In this document: positions 40,528 through 50,118 of the stretch, piece by piece
Layout of the letters: each line of letters begins with the position of its first letter
Numbering within the stretch: the first letter of the stretch is position 1
Assembly: GCF_000372725.1 (NCBI RefSeq)
Contig: NW_005200250.1
Location: 525,294-589,293, forward strand
Direction: 5' to 3'
DNA: 64,000 nucleotides
From: Emiliania huxleyi CCMP1516
Lineage: Eukaryota; Haptophyta; Isochrysidales; Noelaerhabdaceae
Translations under genes and position numbers: made by a program
The notes under the pieces: generated by a model
The model's input: only the letters and a program-made list of their open reading frames with translations
Told to the model about the DNA's origin: nothing
The model's database searches: none

Positions 40528-41607
40528 CTATCCGGTTTGCCTGCTATTGGCCTCCGCCTCGGCGATCGCGCGGGCGAGCCCTCGCTCAGCCGCCGCGCGC
40601 CTCGCCAGCTCCGGCTCCGCCTCGACGAGCCAGCGCCACGACTGCCGCGCGGCCGCGAGGTCTCTGCTCTCGGGCGAGGCCGCCGCGTCGTCCCGCCGGC
40701 AGTCGACGAAGTACTCGCTCCGCCACGCACGCACCCCTCCCCCGCCTCCGTGGCCTTCGTCCGAGAGCGCCGCCCACAGGACCGTTGCGGCGCCCTGCTG
40801 CGGCGTGCGGAAGAGGCGGCGCGAGGCGCCCGAGGCCTCGAGCAGGCGGCAGAGGGGCGCGCCGAGCTGCCTGCGCAGCATCGGCGTCCAGACGACCCCT
40901 GGGTGGCAGTCCCTCACCGCCGGGCCCCCGCTCGCGGCGCTCGCGGCGCGCAAGAGCAGCGACACGTGCATCAACCCGAGCTTGCTCTGCGCGTACGCAC
41001 GCAGGCCGCGGTCGATGGCCGCGTCGGTTGCGGACAGGCTGACGCCCGCCGCCCGCAGGTGGCTCGACGACCCCACGTTGACCACGCGACCCTCGGCACC
41101 GAGGCGGGGCCAGAGGGCGACCGCCAACGAGGCGGGCGCGCAGAGGTTGACGCGCAGCGTCACCCCGACCGACCCGCCCATGCTGCCGGCGTTGTTGACG
41201 AGCAGCCGCACGCGCCGGCCGCGCAACACCCGAGCGAGCCGCTCCGCCGGCCGCCTCTCCTCCAGGTCCAAGTCCACGTAAAACGCACAGCCGCCGCCCT
41301 CGCGGATGGATGCCGCCAGCGCCTCCCCACGCCGCCGGTCGCGCGCGGCGCAGCACACCTCAAAGCCCCGCTCAGCGAGGCCACGGCAGACCTCCTCTCC
41401 GATGCCACCAGTAGCGCCGGTGACCACGGCGAGGCCACCCTGGGAGGGAGAGAGTGGCGGCGGCGCAGCGCGGCCCGGGAGTAGATTGGAGGTGAGCTCG
41501 CTGGCGAGGCCGTGCACAAGCCAGCGGCCCGTTCTGCCGACGCTGGCGAGGCGATGCATGGGCGAGGCAAGCGGCCCATGTGAGGAGTGTGAGGGGCTGT
41601 CGCCCAT
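40528..41607 (-). CDS. Short-chain dehydrogenase/reductase, retinol-dehydrogenase-like
   Basis: 359 residues. After an N-terminal extension (about 55 residues, weakly hydrophobic) come LAVVTGATGGIGEEVCRGLA (cofactor motif), CAARDRRRGEALAAS, LLVNNAGSMGG, VVNVGSSSHLRAAG with the catalytic Ser, and AYAQSKLGLMHVSLLLR with YxxxK. HPGVVWTPM follows, as in RDH11-15-type SDRs, which are often membrane-associated and reduce retinoids, lipids or other aldehydes with NADPH. The C-terminal tail is longer than usual. It differs clearly from the SDR at 9827. Confidence 0.85.
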   Translation of the reverse strand: MGDSPSHSSHGPLASPMHRLASVGRTGRWLVHGLASELTSNLLPGRAAPPPLSPSQGGLAVVTGATGGIGEEVCRGLAERGFEVCCAARDRRRGEALAASIREGGGCAFYVDLDLEERRPAERLARVLRGRRVRLLVNNAGSMGGSVGVTLRVNLCAPASLAVALWPRLGAEGRVVNVGSSSHLRAAGVSLSATDAAIDRGLRAYAQSKLGLMHVSLLLRAASAASGGPAVRDCHPGVVWTPMLRRQLGAPLCRLLEASGASRRLFRTPQQGAATVLWAALSDEGHGGGGGVRAWRSEYFVDCRRDDAAASPESRDLAAARQSWRWLVEAEPELARRAAAERGLARAIAEAEANSRQTG

Positions 41608-42205
41608 GACGCCGGACAGGGTTCCGGCTCCTAGCCGGATAGGGGGTCTCGAACCGCCCTACCTACCTACCTATTGCGGGCGCCAACCGCCAGGCTCCGT
41701 GCCCCACCTACCTACCTATGCGGGGCCGCGCAGCGAAGCGAAAAATACCCGTTGAGCCATCTGTGAGATGGTTTTTAGAAGCCAACTTTTCTGGACTTTT
41801 CTCTTTTTTTTCTTGTTTTTTCGGGGAGTAGGCTCCCAGCGCCCGCCGCGCCGGGCTTGTACCGCGGTGCGCCCCCCTCGGGAGCCCCCCAGAGCATGAC
41901 TCGTCTGGCATGGCCCCGTTCGCGGCTAGTCTCCCGCGCGAGCGAAGCGCCCCCCCCCCCCCCCCTCTCACCCACCCGCCGGAGCCCCATTCTTCTTTTA
42001 CCCCTTTCCCAAAGCTAGGGCTGGGTCGAGGACAGACTCACGTCCCCACCTAGAAATAAATAAATAAATAGAGCAGACAACCCCTGGTGGGATTAGGGCA
42101 GCAACCCGACGGGCAGACCCCGCCCCGCTCGGAGGGCGTGCACCACACAGCACACAGACGTTTCTAGGCACTGCACGGCTCCTCGGGGATTTCTGGGGGG
42201 TTGGG
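41608..42205. repeat. MITE-like fragment and simple repeats
   Basis: 41620-41755 repeats the left half of the 29071 element (GGTTCCGGCTCCTAG, GATAGGGGGTCT, CTACCTACCTAT twice, GGCCGCGCAGCGAAGCGAAA). A C17 homopolymer run is at about 41949, and AAATAAATAAATAAATAGAG at 42056. No gene. Confidence 0.7.
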
Positions 42206-42214
42206 ACGTGTGTG

Positions 42215-42304
<90 letters not shown>

Positions 42305-42330
42305 CGCTCGCTCGCTCGCTCGCGCGCCGC
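42206..42330. repeat. (GCGT)n(GT)n(GCTC)n compound microsatellite
   Basis: About 50 bp of GTGC, 50 bp of GT and 20 bp of CGCT head to tail. Open frames here are artefacts. Confidence 0.95.
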
Positions 42331-42623
42331 TTGCGCGATCGCGCGCGCTGCGCGAGCCGCCCTGCCTGCCCGCTGCGCTGCTAGGGTTGCGCTGCGGGAA
42401 GGGCTCGGCGGCCGCTCCTAGTACTCCTCGTCGCTCCCCTCGTAGAGCGAGGGCTCGTTTGGACTCGAGGCGTGGGCCGCCGTCGTAGGGGGAGCGGGCG
42501 GCTCCGCCCACCTAGAAACCCAAGCGAGCACTTGGAGCACTTGGAGCACTTGGAGCAAACCATTTTTTTCTCCTGTGTGCAGCGCACGCTCGCCGCGGTT
42601 GCAGGGCCTGCAGCGCGTCGGCG
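42331..42623. other. 5' flank of small membrane gene
   Basis: Carries three copies of CACTTGGAG at 42533-42556, part of a dispersed family. No gene. Confidence 0.45.
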
Positions 42624-42806
42624 ATGGGTCTCGGACGGGGCCTCGGGCGAGGAGGGCCGGTGTGGTACGGCTCGGACATCCACATGGTTAAAATGGTCTT
42701 CGGCTCGCTCTCCGTTGCGGTGAGCGGCATCTTCGTGATGGCCAACCTCACCGCGCTGCTCAACCCGCCAAAGGTCCCGGCGATCAAGGCCGAGGACGAC
42801 GACTGA
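42624..42806 (+). CDS. Small single-pass membrane protein, unknown
   Basis: 60 residues: a Gly/Arg-rich start (MGLGRGLGRGG), VWYGSDIHMVK, one membrane helix (MVFGSLSVAVSGIFVMANLT), then ALLNPPKVPAIKAEDDD. The balanced, non-repetitive composition and acidic end look like a real small organelle membrane protein (for example an accessory subunit of a respiratory complex), but I do not recognise it. An acceptor-like TTGCAG and CTGCAG lie just upstream, so a 5' exon is possible. Confidence 0.5.
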   Translation: MGLGRGLGRGGPVWYGSDIHMVKMVFGSLSVAVSGIFVMANLTALLNPPKVPAIKAEDDD

Positions 42807-43304
42807 CCCTGCAATGGCGCCGCGGCGTATCGCGCGCGCTGGCGACCGGCGGCGCGCCTCAGTCCGGCGCCCTCTCCGCCGCCACCGCTGCGCGCTGGGA
42901 TTCCGCGCGAGGCGTTGCTTTAGACTAGTCTTGGGGGGTTCGTGGCAGCGCGCCCCCCGGGCCTCTGGCTTGCACACGCGCGCCCGTGTACCTGCCGCGG
43001 CGCAGCCTTGCACACGAATCGGCCGTTTGTCTACGCGACGGGCTTTTTCGCGCCTCTTACACTAGACTCTAGTGTCTTGACTCCTCTCTTCTTTCAGAAG
43101 GAAATTGATACAATACATGCCGCTGACATCACATGGGTCATGGCGACGCTCGGGCGGTGCCGTGACGCCGGTGGCAGCTCCCATGTCATATGCCCTGATC
43201 CCCGATGTGCCCCACCCCAGAGAGACCGGACCGCGCACACTTGCGCTCTCTCGCCATAAACCACAAAGTATGCCGGCTCCTCTCCCTGCGCTTGCGTACG
43301 CGAC
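42807..43304. other. Intergenic, no gene seen
   Basis: Contains CTAGACTCTAGTGTCTTG and a weak AT-rich patch (43085-43125). No supported gene or repeat. Confidence 0.4.
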
Positions 43305-45823
43305 TCACGCGGCGGCGAGCTTCGGCCACGTGGCGTCCGGGTCGGCCTTGCGCATCACCAGCACCGCGCGCCGCGTCTTGTACCGCAGCTTCACCTCGGA
43401 CTGCTGCGGCGAGATCTCCTTGAAGAGCTCCGGCAGCGTGAGCGCGTGCGGCCCGGAGGGGAGGCAGACCTCGAGCCTCGCGCCAAAGGAGGAGAAGGAG
43501 GCGGTGGCGCAGTCGCGAGGGAGGTCGGCGCCGCCGCACGCGTCCGCCAGCGGCACAGTCACCTGGGGGGGGGAGGGGGGCAATCGGAAGCGCCTCGCCT
43601 CCATCCACTGCGCGAGCACAAACTGGACGCACCGCCGCCCGCGGCTGTCCGTGCCGAGCACCCAAGTCGAGTTTGCCGTGTCGACGTGCGTGCGCGAGGA
43701 GTGCCTACAGCACTCGGCTCCTCGAGGGCGTCTGCACGGCTCGTCGAAGCGGCGCGGCGGACCGGCGTGGCGGGGGCGCCCGTCTTCGTACTTGAGCGTC
43801 CGCTGCTGCAGCCGGCGCCGCCAGTGGAGGCAGGGGGTGCCGCCCGCTGGTGAGGAGACGAGGACCTGTTCACAGCGTGCGGTGTGAAGAGCGCCCCCTG
43901 GCCGGTGCCGCTGTGCGGGAGGAGGCTGGCCTCGAGGTGGGTGGCGGAGATGGAGGCGCTGACGAGCGATCGCGTCGCCTCCTCCGGCACCTGAGGAGGA
44001 GGGAGGGGACGGAGGAGAGTGAGAGGGGGAGGGGGGGAGGGAGGAGGGAGGGGGGGAGGGGGGCAGGGAGGGCGCGTGCATCTCTCTGGGCGGCCTCTCG
44101 CCTGCACTGTGACGTTGAGCTCGTGCCACTCGCTCGCGGACTCCTACAGACAAGGCGGCCGGCAAGGCTCGGCTCCTCGGCTCCGCCGCGGCTCCTCCCC
44201 CCCTCCCCTCGGCCGGCTGCGACTCCTTTCGGCCGGCGACGCGGTGGTGGTGCACCGGCTTGAAGCCGCCGACCTGCTCCTCGGCGCAGCTGTGCTCCGG
44301 CTCGTGCAGCGCCAGCTCACGCGCGCCGTCGGCATCCCCCGCAAAGAGGGAGCGCCAGCGCTCGCCCGGCGTGCCCTTAGCGACGCAAAAGGTCATCGCG
44401 TGCATGTGGTGAAAGAACATCGCGTCGCCCGCGCGCGCCTCGTCCACGCCTTGGGTAGGGCGGCGGGCAAAGCGTGAGGCTGTGGCGGCGCGGCTGTGGC
44501 GGCGCGGCTGTGGCGCGGGGAGCCTTGTGGGCGGTGGTGCGGCGGCGGCGGTGCGGCGGCGGTGTGGCGGCGGTGTGGCGGCGGTGTGGCGGCGGCGAGT
44601 GCGAGAGCGCGGGCGGCGTAGGAGCACCGTGCGCAAAGGTGCGCTCGAAGAGGGCAGGCATGCCGTCGGGCTTGAGCTTGATGCGCTGCCTACGTGCGGC
44701 ACGCCAGCGACGCGTCTCGCGCCCCCCTCCGGCAGCGCCCGCCCCCTCCTCGGAGCTCCGCTGCTCCGCCGCCTGTCGTCTGCGTCTCGGTCAAAGAGTA
44801 TCTCGCACTCGCCGCTCGTGGAGGCGAGCCAGACGGCGAGATGGACGGTGTACCGCGTCTGCCCCCACGCGTAGTACGTGCAGAGCTCGGCCGCCTCCCG
44901 CTTCGCTCGCTCGCGGTACGTGTCGCGAGCCGCGCCTGCGCGAGGCAAGGAGCAGCCGGGCGGCGCATCTCTGTCAGCCGCCCGGTCGCTCGCGCGAGGG
45001 GGAGGGGTGTGCTGCGGCGGCGCGCGCCGAAGTCGGCGTCGGACATGAGCCAGATGTTCGAGGGGCCTACGCGCACGGGTCGCCTCGGCGTCGTGAGAGC
45101 AGCGAGCCTGCAGTGTCCGGCGGAGGAGCGGCTGGAGCGGTTGGCTGCCCTTGAGCATCCTCCGCTCGCGATCCTTCTCCTTGCCCTGCTCGACGAGCTT
45201 CTCGGAGAACTTGGTCGAGTTGCGGCACGGGTAGTGAGGAGGACACTTGCCGTTCGTGTGCATCTTGCGCACGCACATCTGGCAAAACGTCATCCCGCAG
45301 GCGTAGCACACGCCGTCCGCGGGGCACGGGCACGACTCGCAGAGGATGCAGACGGCAAAGGGGTGTATCTCGCGCACGCCCCACGCACGCTTCTGCTGAT
45401 CGACGAGCCAGGCCGCCTCCTTGGCGGACAGCGGCCGCCGATCGCGCACGTACTCGCGCGACGCGTGGAACGCGTCGTAGTTGCGGCGGCGGTCCTCGTC
45501 GCACAGCACGTCGTACGCCGTCTTGAGGTTGAGGAAGCGCTCGCTCTGGCGGCGCGGAGAGAGGGCGCACTCACGCGAGGAGCAGCCGGCTGCGCTTGCG
45601 ACGCGGGGCCGGGGGACAGCGCGCCTCCTCGCCGCCGTTGCGATCCGGGTGCAGCACCAGCGCGAGCTTGCGGTATGCTTTTTTGATGTCGTCGAGCGTC
45701 GCGTTCGCCTGGACCTCGAGCGCCTCATAGAGGTCGAACTTGTACTCTGCAGACGGAGTGGAGAGGGCGTGAGTGCTGAGGGAGTAGGGAGCGGTTCGTT
45801 CGCTGGATCGTGGCGCCGTCCAT
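43305..45823 (-). CDS. J-domain protein with Cys-rich region and C-terminal CS domain
   Basis: Multi-exon. A 7-nt first exon (45823-45817, ATGGACG) would join 45746-45625 to give [15 protein letters not shown]; then 45545 onward. The J domain is complete: [20 protein letters not shown] with the HPD Hsp70 switch, then [20 protein letters not shown]. Next is a Cys cluster ([40 protein letters not shown]). The middle, several exons interleaved with CT-rich introns, includes [31 protein letters not shown] and [15 protein letters not shown]. The end (43562-43305) reads [31 protein letters not shown] and [20 protein letters not shown], a CS/p23-like domain. J and CS domains both serve the Hsp70/Hsp90 system, so a co-chaperone is likely. 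Most internal splices are approximate. Confidence 0.72.
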
Positions 45824-46090
45824 CGAATTTGCGCGAGACACACACACGAATCCGACCCACAGGCCTCGCTCGCAGAGCTCCAGAAAAAGAATTTTCACCA
45901 GTTTCCCTGCAGCGCAGTGACACGACAGCGGCGCGGACGGCGCAGACTAGCACACACACCGGCACACCGCTCGAGATCAAGAGATCGAAGGTTAGTTCGC
46001 ATAGAGAGGTGGCACGGCACGGCACAGGACACGGCGCAGACCCGAGAGACAGTAAGATTCTTGAATTTAATTGGAATGCAACAGAGAAGG
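45824..46090. other. 5' flank of J-domain gene
   Basis: Divergent spacer without a supported gene. Confidence 0.35.
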
Positions 46091-46318
46091 CCCGCCGCCT
46101 AAACATGGGCTGCAAGGCGCGCGGGCAGCCCGGCCAACCCTTCTCCCACAAGACCGGCCACGGCTACGTCAAGGCGCATCGCGGTTTCTACCACGACGCG
46201 ATCGATCTTTGTCAAGCGCAACAACTTCAACCTGCTGCTCCACGAGACGTTCGGCGGCGGCTTCTCGCCCACCGCCGTTCTCAAGCTGCGCCGCCTCGCG
46301 CGCAAAGTTGCGCGCGGC
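46091..46318 (+). other. Coding-like fragment, unidentified
   Basis: One frame reads KTGHGYVKAHRGFYHDAI; another reads IFVKRNNFNLLLHETFGGGF and SPTAVLKLRRLARKVARG until the GA tract. Composition is protein-like, but a frame change is needed and the sequence runs straight into a microsatellite, so it may be a remnant of a mobile-element protein. Confidence 0.3.
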
Positions 46319-46540
<222 letters not shown>

Positions 46541-46639
46541 TACCCGAGGAGAGAGAGACCAACACACACCACACACACCCTCCCCCTTTTGCTTTTCTCC
46601 CATTAAGCTAAAAGTACGTACCCGAGGTGGACTGCTGAC

Positions 46640-46712
46640 AGGGCAAAAGTGTTAGAGTTGTTTGGTAATTGGTATTGCTAAAAAATCTCTCTCTCTCTGA
46701 GAGGGTTTGTTT
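46640..46712 (+). repeat. Dispersed 5'-flank module
   Basis: AGTGTTAGAGTTGTTTGGTA with a short insertion, then TATTGCTAAAAAATCTCTCT; sense orientation, about 240 bp upstream of the methyltransferase ATG. Matches the modules at 3538-3590 and 33640-33720. Confidence 0.8.
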
Positions 46713-46947
46713 GAGAGTCTCTCTCAGGGTTTGCGATGAGGAGGAGCGACTCCGAAGGGTTCTCTTCGGGGTCCCATGCACATGTCACATGCCGGCAAGC
46801 GAACTACGACCTGCGTCGGTCTCATCATACTAGCACCCCACCTCGCGGGCCTTTTAATAAATAAAAAATAAAATAAAGGCCGCAGGGCTGGCGCCCGCAT
46901 TTCTTGCCTCCGCTCGCCGAAACCGCCATCGCCGGAGACGCGCTGGG

Positions 46948-47892
46948 ATGCCAGCGCGGCACGCGCTCCTGGTCGCCGCGACGCTGGTGAGCGAGTCGTC
47001 GTGCATCGCCAACGTTGCGGCGCCGTTGCGTGTCGCCGACGTGCGCTGCGACGCTGTGACTGGAGTCTGGACGCTCCAGCTCCCCGACGGCGTGAGCGGC
47101 GACGGCCTACCAACGGCCGGCCCGCCGACGGCCGGCCCGCTGCTGCCGAGCCTTCCGAGCGGCGCGGTGCTTGACCTGGAGCAGCGACGTTTGGAGGGCG
47201 ACGGCAACGTCGGGTACCGGCTTTGGCGCTCCGCTGGCGCAATGTGCCGCTGGATGCGGCGCAACGAGGGTGCTGTGCGGGGCGCCCGAGTGCTCGAGCT
47301 CGGCGCGGGGACCGGCGCGGTGGGCATATTTGCTGCGGCGCTCGGCGCACGGGAGGTGGTGCTCACCGACGGCGAGGCCGGACTTTTGCCGCTCCTCGCG
47401 TCGAACGCGCGGCGCAACCGGCCGCTCCTCTCGCACAGTACCGAGGTGACGGCGGGGCGGTGGCGCTTTGGTGACGATCCGCCCGCGTGCGCTCGCGCCG
47501 GCGCGTTCGACCTCGTCCTCGGAACGGACATCACCTACTCGGTCAACACCGAGCGAGACGCGCTGTGCGGCACTTTGCGGCGCCTCCTCGAAATCGGGCC
47601 CGACAACGGCCGCGCCGCGCGCTGCCTTATCGCGCACGAGCACCGGAGGGCGGACATGTTTGACGTGGAGGCCGTGCTGCTTGCCAACGAGCCGGCTGCC
47701 GCGTGGGACGCGAGAGACGTGTGCCTCGGCACCTTCCTCGCGTCCGCTCGCGAGCACGGGCTGCGCGTCGCTCCGCTCGTCACGGAGGCCGGCCGGCGCG
47801 TGCAGCGCGCGCCGGGCGTGGTGGAGATGACCACTGACCTGACCGTCTTTGAGGTGTCGCGAGACGAGCTGCACGCAGACCCGACTTTGTAG
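46948..47892 (+). CDS. METTL21/FAM86-type protein-lysine methyltransferase
   Basis: 314 residues on one exon. Seven-beta-strand SAM methyltransferase of Methyltransf_16 type: VGYRLWRSAGAMCRWM, the SAM-binding ARVLELGAGTGAVGIFAAAL, REVVLTDGEAGLLPLLASNA, and FDLVLGTDITYSVNTERDAL, where the family has a DxxY motif. Members methylate lysines of chaperones, eEF1A or eEF2. The N-terminal LLVAATLVSESSCIA may be a weak organelle leader or part of the fold. The C-terminal third (HEHRRADMFDVEAVLLANE) matches the usual regulatory strand region. Substrate unknown. Confidence 0.82.
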   Translation: MPARHALLVAATLVSESSCIANVAAPLRVADVRCDAVTGVWTLQLPDGVSGDGLPTAGPPTAGPLLPSLPSGAVLDLEQRRLEGDGNVGYRLWRSAGAMCRWMRRNEGAVRGARVLELGAGTGAVGIFAAALGAREVVLTDGEAGLLPLLASNARRNRPLLSHSTEVTAGRWRFGDDPPACARAGAFDLVLGTDITYSVNTERDALCGTLRRLLEIGPDNGRAARCLIAHEHRRADMFDVEAVLLANEPAAAWDARDVCLGTFLASAREHGLRVAPLVTEAGRRVQRAPGVVEMTTDLTVFEVSRDELHADPTL

Positions 47893-48557
47893 CTCTCCGG
47901 GCCGAGTGGCGGACTCCATTCTGGAGTCGAAGGCCGGAGGGAGAGCTTCTAGCTAGAGATTACAGGACGACACACGTATATGTAGACTGCCGATTCGTAG
48001 CCCCCCCCCTAAAAGTGTGGGTCGAGAAAAATGCCTGGAAAAGCTGGATCGTGTGGATGCAAAATCCAAAAATACAGGACGTAAAGAGCCACATACACGC
48101 ATTGAAAAAAAAGGATAAACAGGATCTCGATCGAGCCGCGTGCGCGATCGCTCACAGCACCCTCAGGAAGCTCTCCGTCTCTCAGTGTTCACAGTGACTC
48201 TCTGACTCAGTCAGCGAGGCTGGTCTCTCCGACTCCGTGCAGGACCTGCGACTCGCCTCAGTGGTACTGTGAGGCAAGGGTCTGCTGGGAGCTTCGCCCA
48301 GCGCTTCGCCATAGCAGAGGCTCGCTGCCACTGTGCCTTGTCGAGGACGTGGTGTGTGAGTACCTATAGCGACATTAAATGCACAGCCATGTACTGACGT
48401 AAGTCTCGCGAGCTGCTGCGCGCACCCCATCGCCCGAGTGACCTGCCGCGGTGTCAACCACTCTGGGCAGCACGCGCCCCACTTTGAAAAGCTGCCCGTG
48501 GTGAAGTTGGACGCCTATCGCGGCAGCGGAGAACGCCTTAGTGCGAGAATAGCGAAA
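47893..48557. other. Intergenic, AT-richer patch
   Basis: 48015-48200 is AT-richer than its surroundings and open on the plus strand, reading SWIVWMQNPKIQDVKSHIHA then LKKKDKQDLDRA; its Lys-rich, non-repetitive composition differs from nearby genes, hinting at a mobile-element or foreign fragment. No ATG-led gene is supported. The rest shows nothing clear. Confidence 0.35.
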
Positions 48558-49787
48558 TTAGGCCTTGCCCTCCCATTTAGAGCGGTGTGCCGTCAGCCCG
48601 TAACGGAGATAGCATTCGCTCGCTTGCCTAAAGGCGCGCTGGACGCCGCCCGCAGCGTCAAAATTGTCGAATGCGTCACCGTCGCCTTGGCCCAGGACGA
48701 CGGTCGTCAGCTCCGGCACCTGCCGCATGACCCAGCCAAACACGAGATCCTCGTTGTACCTCAACCGCGCTGACCAAACCGATCGGCGCAAGCTGCGCAG
48801 CGCGTTGGCGAAAAAGGGGCTCGTGGCCAGCCACTTGACCACGGGCGCGCTCACGCCATAGAAGAGGCCAGCAGCATAGGGGAAGGGGCCATCAATGGGC
48901 GAGCCGTGCTGCTGCGACCACTTTGGGTGCTCAGCGTTCGACCTAGAAAGGAGGGGCCACAGGTTGGTGCAGCCTTGCCTTGCGGCGTCGTCCACGACGA
49001 TGCGCGCCGATTTGCAAAGTCGCAAGAGCCCCATGCAGCATTTTTGCGCGTGCGCAACTGCCAGGCGTGACTGACTGTGAAGCCGCAGCACCCGCAGGCT
49101 TGGGGCACCTGTTGGGCATGGCGCGGGGCGGACCGGGAGCCTGGCGAGGCAGTCTAGAGCGGTTGTGCTGGGTCGGACGTCATGGGGCCTCACCTGAGGG
49201 AGCATCCACGTCCAGTCGCAATGCACGCCAAAATACAGCCGCGGGCTGAGGTGGCCGCTCGTCATGCGCCCCAGTTGCATCCGCATCTTTGGCCAAACAA
49301 TGTAGGTGTCTGGGTCCGCCTTCGCCACGTATCGGGCGCAAGGAATGCTGCGTGCGGCATACATGAACCACCGGAGCGACTTTTCGCTCAAGGATTCGGA
49401 GCCCTCGCTCATCTTGTCGAGGATCAGGAGGTCACCGTGCGCCTTGCCCTCACGATTCAGCCCAAGGAAGTCGGCGCCCTGCCCAGCGATCACAAAGCGG
49501 TGGACAACGCGTTCCTCTCCCGGCGGATTCGCGGCGGTCATCGAATCGCGTATGTAAGCTCTCGTGGCTCCTTTGTGGGGGATGCTGAGGATGCCGAGAG
49601 CAAGCAGGATCGGCGTCGAGGTGTTGGAGCATTCGGCATCGTTGATGAGACGCGTGTTCGTCCGGCTTGGTTGAGCGTCTTTTTTCATCGGGTACGTGCT
49701 GGCGATAGGATACCTCGCCCGCCTCGGCTCTAGCGTCCTAGTATCCTCTGCAACCCGAGGCGAGCCAGGGGCTGGCCGTTTGCACAC
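48558..49787 (-). CDS. Galactosyltransferase-like glycosyltransferase (GT31-type)
   Basis: About 400 codons; ATG at 49787 or, more likely, 49688 (MKKDAQPSRT). ILLALGILSIPHKGATRAYI matches the ILS...R..IR opening of GT31 beta-1,3-galactosyltransferases; then HRFVIAGQGADFLGLNREGK, GDLLILDKMSEGSESLSEKS and the metal-binding region CARYVAKADPDTYIV (DxD-like DPD). Later FPYAAGLFYGVSAPVVKWLA and RYNEDLVFGWVMRQV with the conserved ED. The stretch 49190 to about 48950 looks unconserved and begins CAG|GTGAGG, so it is probably an intron although it is open in frame. A Golgi type II anchor is not obvious; a 5' exon may supply it. Confidence 0.72.
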   Translation of the reverse strand: MCKRPAPGSPRVAEDTRTLEPRRARYPIASTYPMKKDAQPSRTNTRLINDAECSNTSTPILLALGILSIPHKGATRAYIRDSMTAANPPGEERVVHRFVIAGQGADFLGLNREGKAHGDLLILDKMSEGSESLSEKSLRWFMYAARSIPCARYVAKADPDTYIVWPKMRMQLGRMTSGHLSPRLYFGVHCDWTWMLPQVRPHDVRPSTTALDCLARLPVRPAPCPTGAPSLRVLRLHSQSRLAVAHAQKCCMGLLRLCKSARIVVDDAARQGCTNLWPLLSRSNAEHPKWSQQHGSPIDGPFPYAAGLFYGVSAPVVKWLATSPFFANALRSLRRSVWSARLRYNEDLVFGWVMRQVPELTTVVLGQGDGDAFDNFDAAGGVQRAFRQASECYLRYGLTAHRSKWEGKA

Positions 49788-50118
49788 ACAAATATGGGAC
49801 CGCGAACGTGGCGGCGGGCGTGCTCGCGTCCCCGGCGGACGTTAACGGCGACGATTTCTTTAAATAAACAGAGGGAGAGATGGGCGACGTACGAACACAG
49901 AGGGAGCGATTCTGCCTTTGCCTGGGGCGTCAGATTTTCTTGTTTCAGTACCTGTGTTGGTGCCAGTGCGCGCCAGTCCCGTGCCAGTAAAACGTACAAC
50001 CCAAGGGAAAAAGAAAGAAAGAAAGAAAACACACAACCCAAGGGAGGGATGGGTGGAATCGCAGGGAAAAATTCTTGTTTTCAGCTCGCGTTGTTGGCCG
50101 TAGAGGCTCGGCCTGGCC
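49788..50118. repeat. Dispersed repeat copy upstream of ENT gene
   Basis: Plus-strand GTGCCAGTGCGCGCCAGTCC (49954), AAGAAAGAAAGAAAACACAC (50015) and GGGAGGGATGGGTGGAATCG (50041). The same order of blocks occurs at other copies. Confidence 0.8.

Noticed and set aside
40586..41356. Arg/Gly-rich alternative frame over the SDR
   Set aside because: Shadow; the SDR frame has all family motifs.
42201..42511. Cys-Val and His-Thr repeat open frames
   Set aside because: Translations of a compound GT/GTGC microsatellite.
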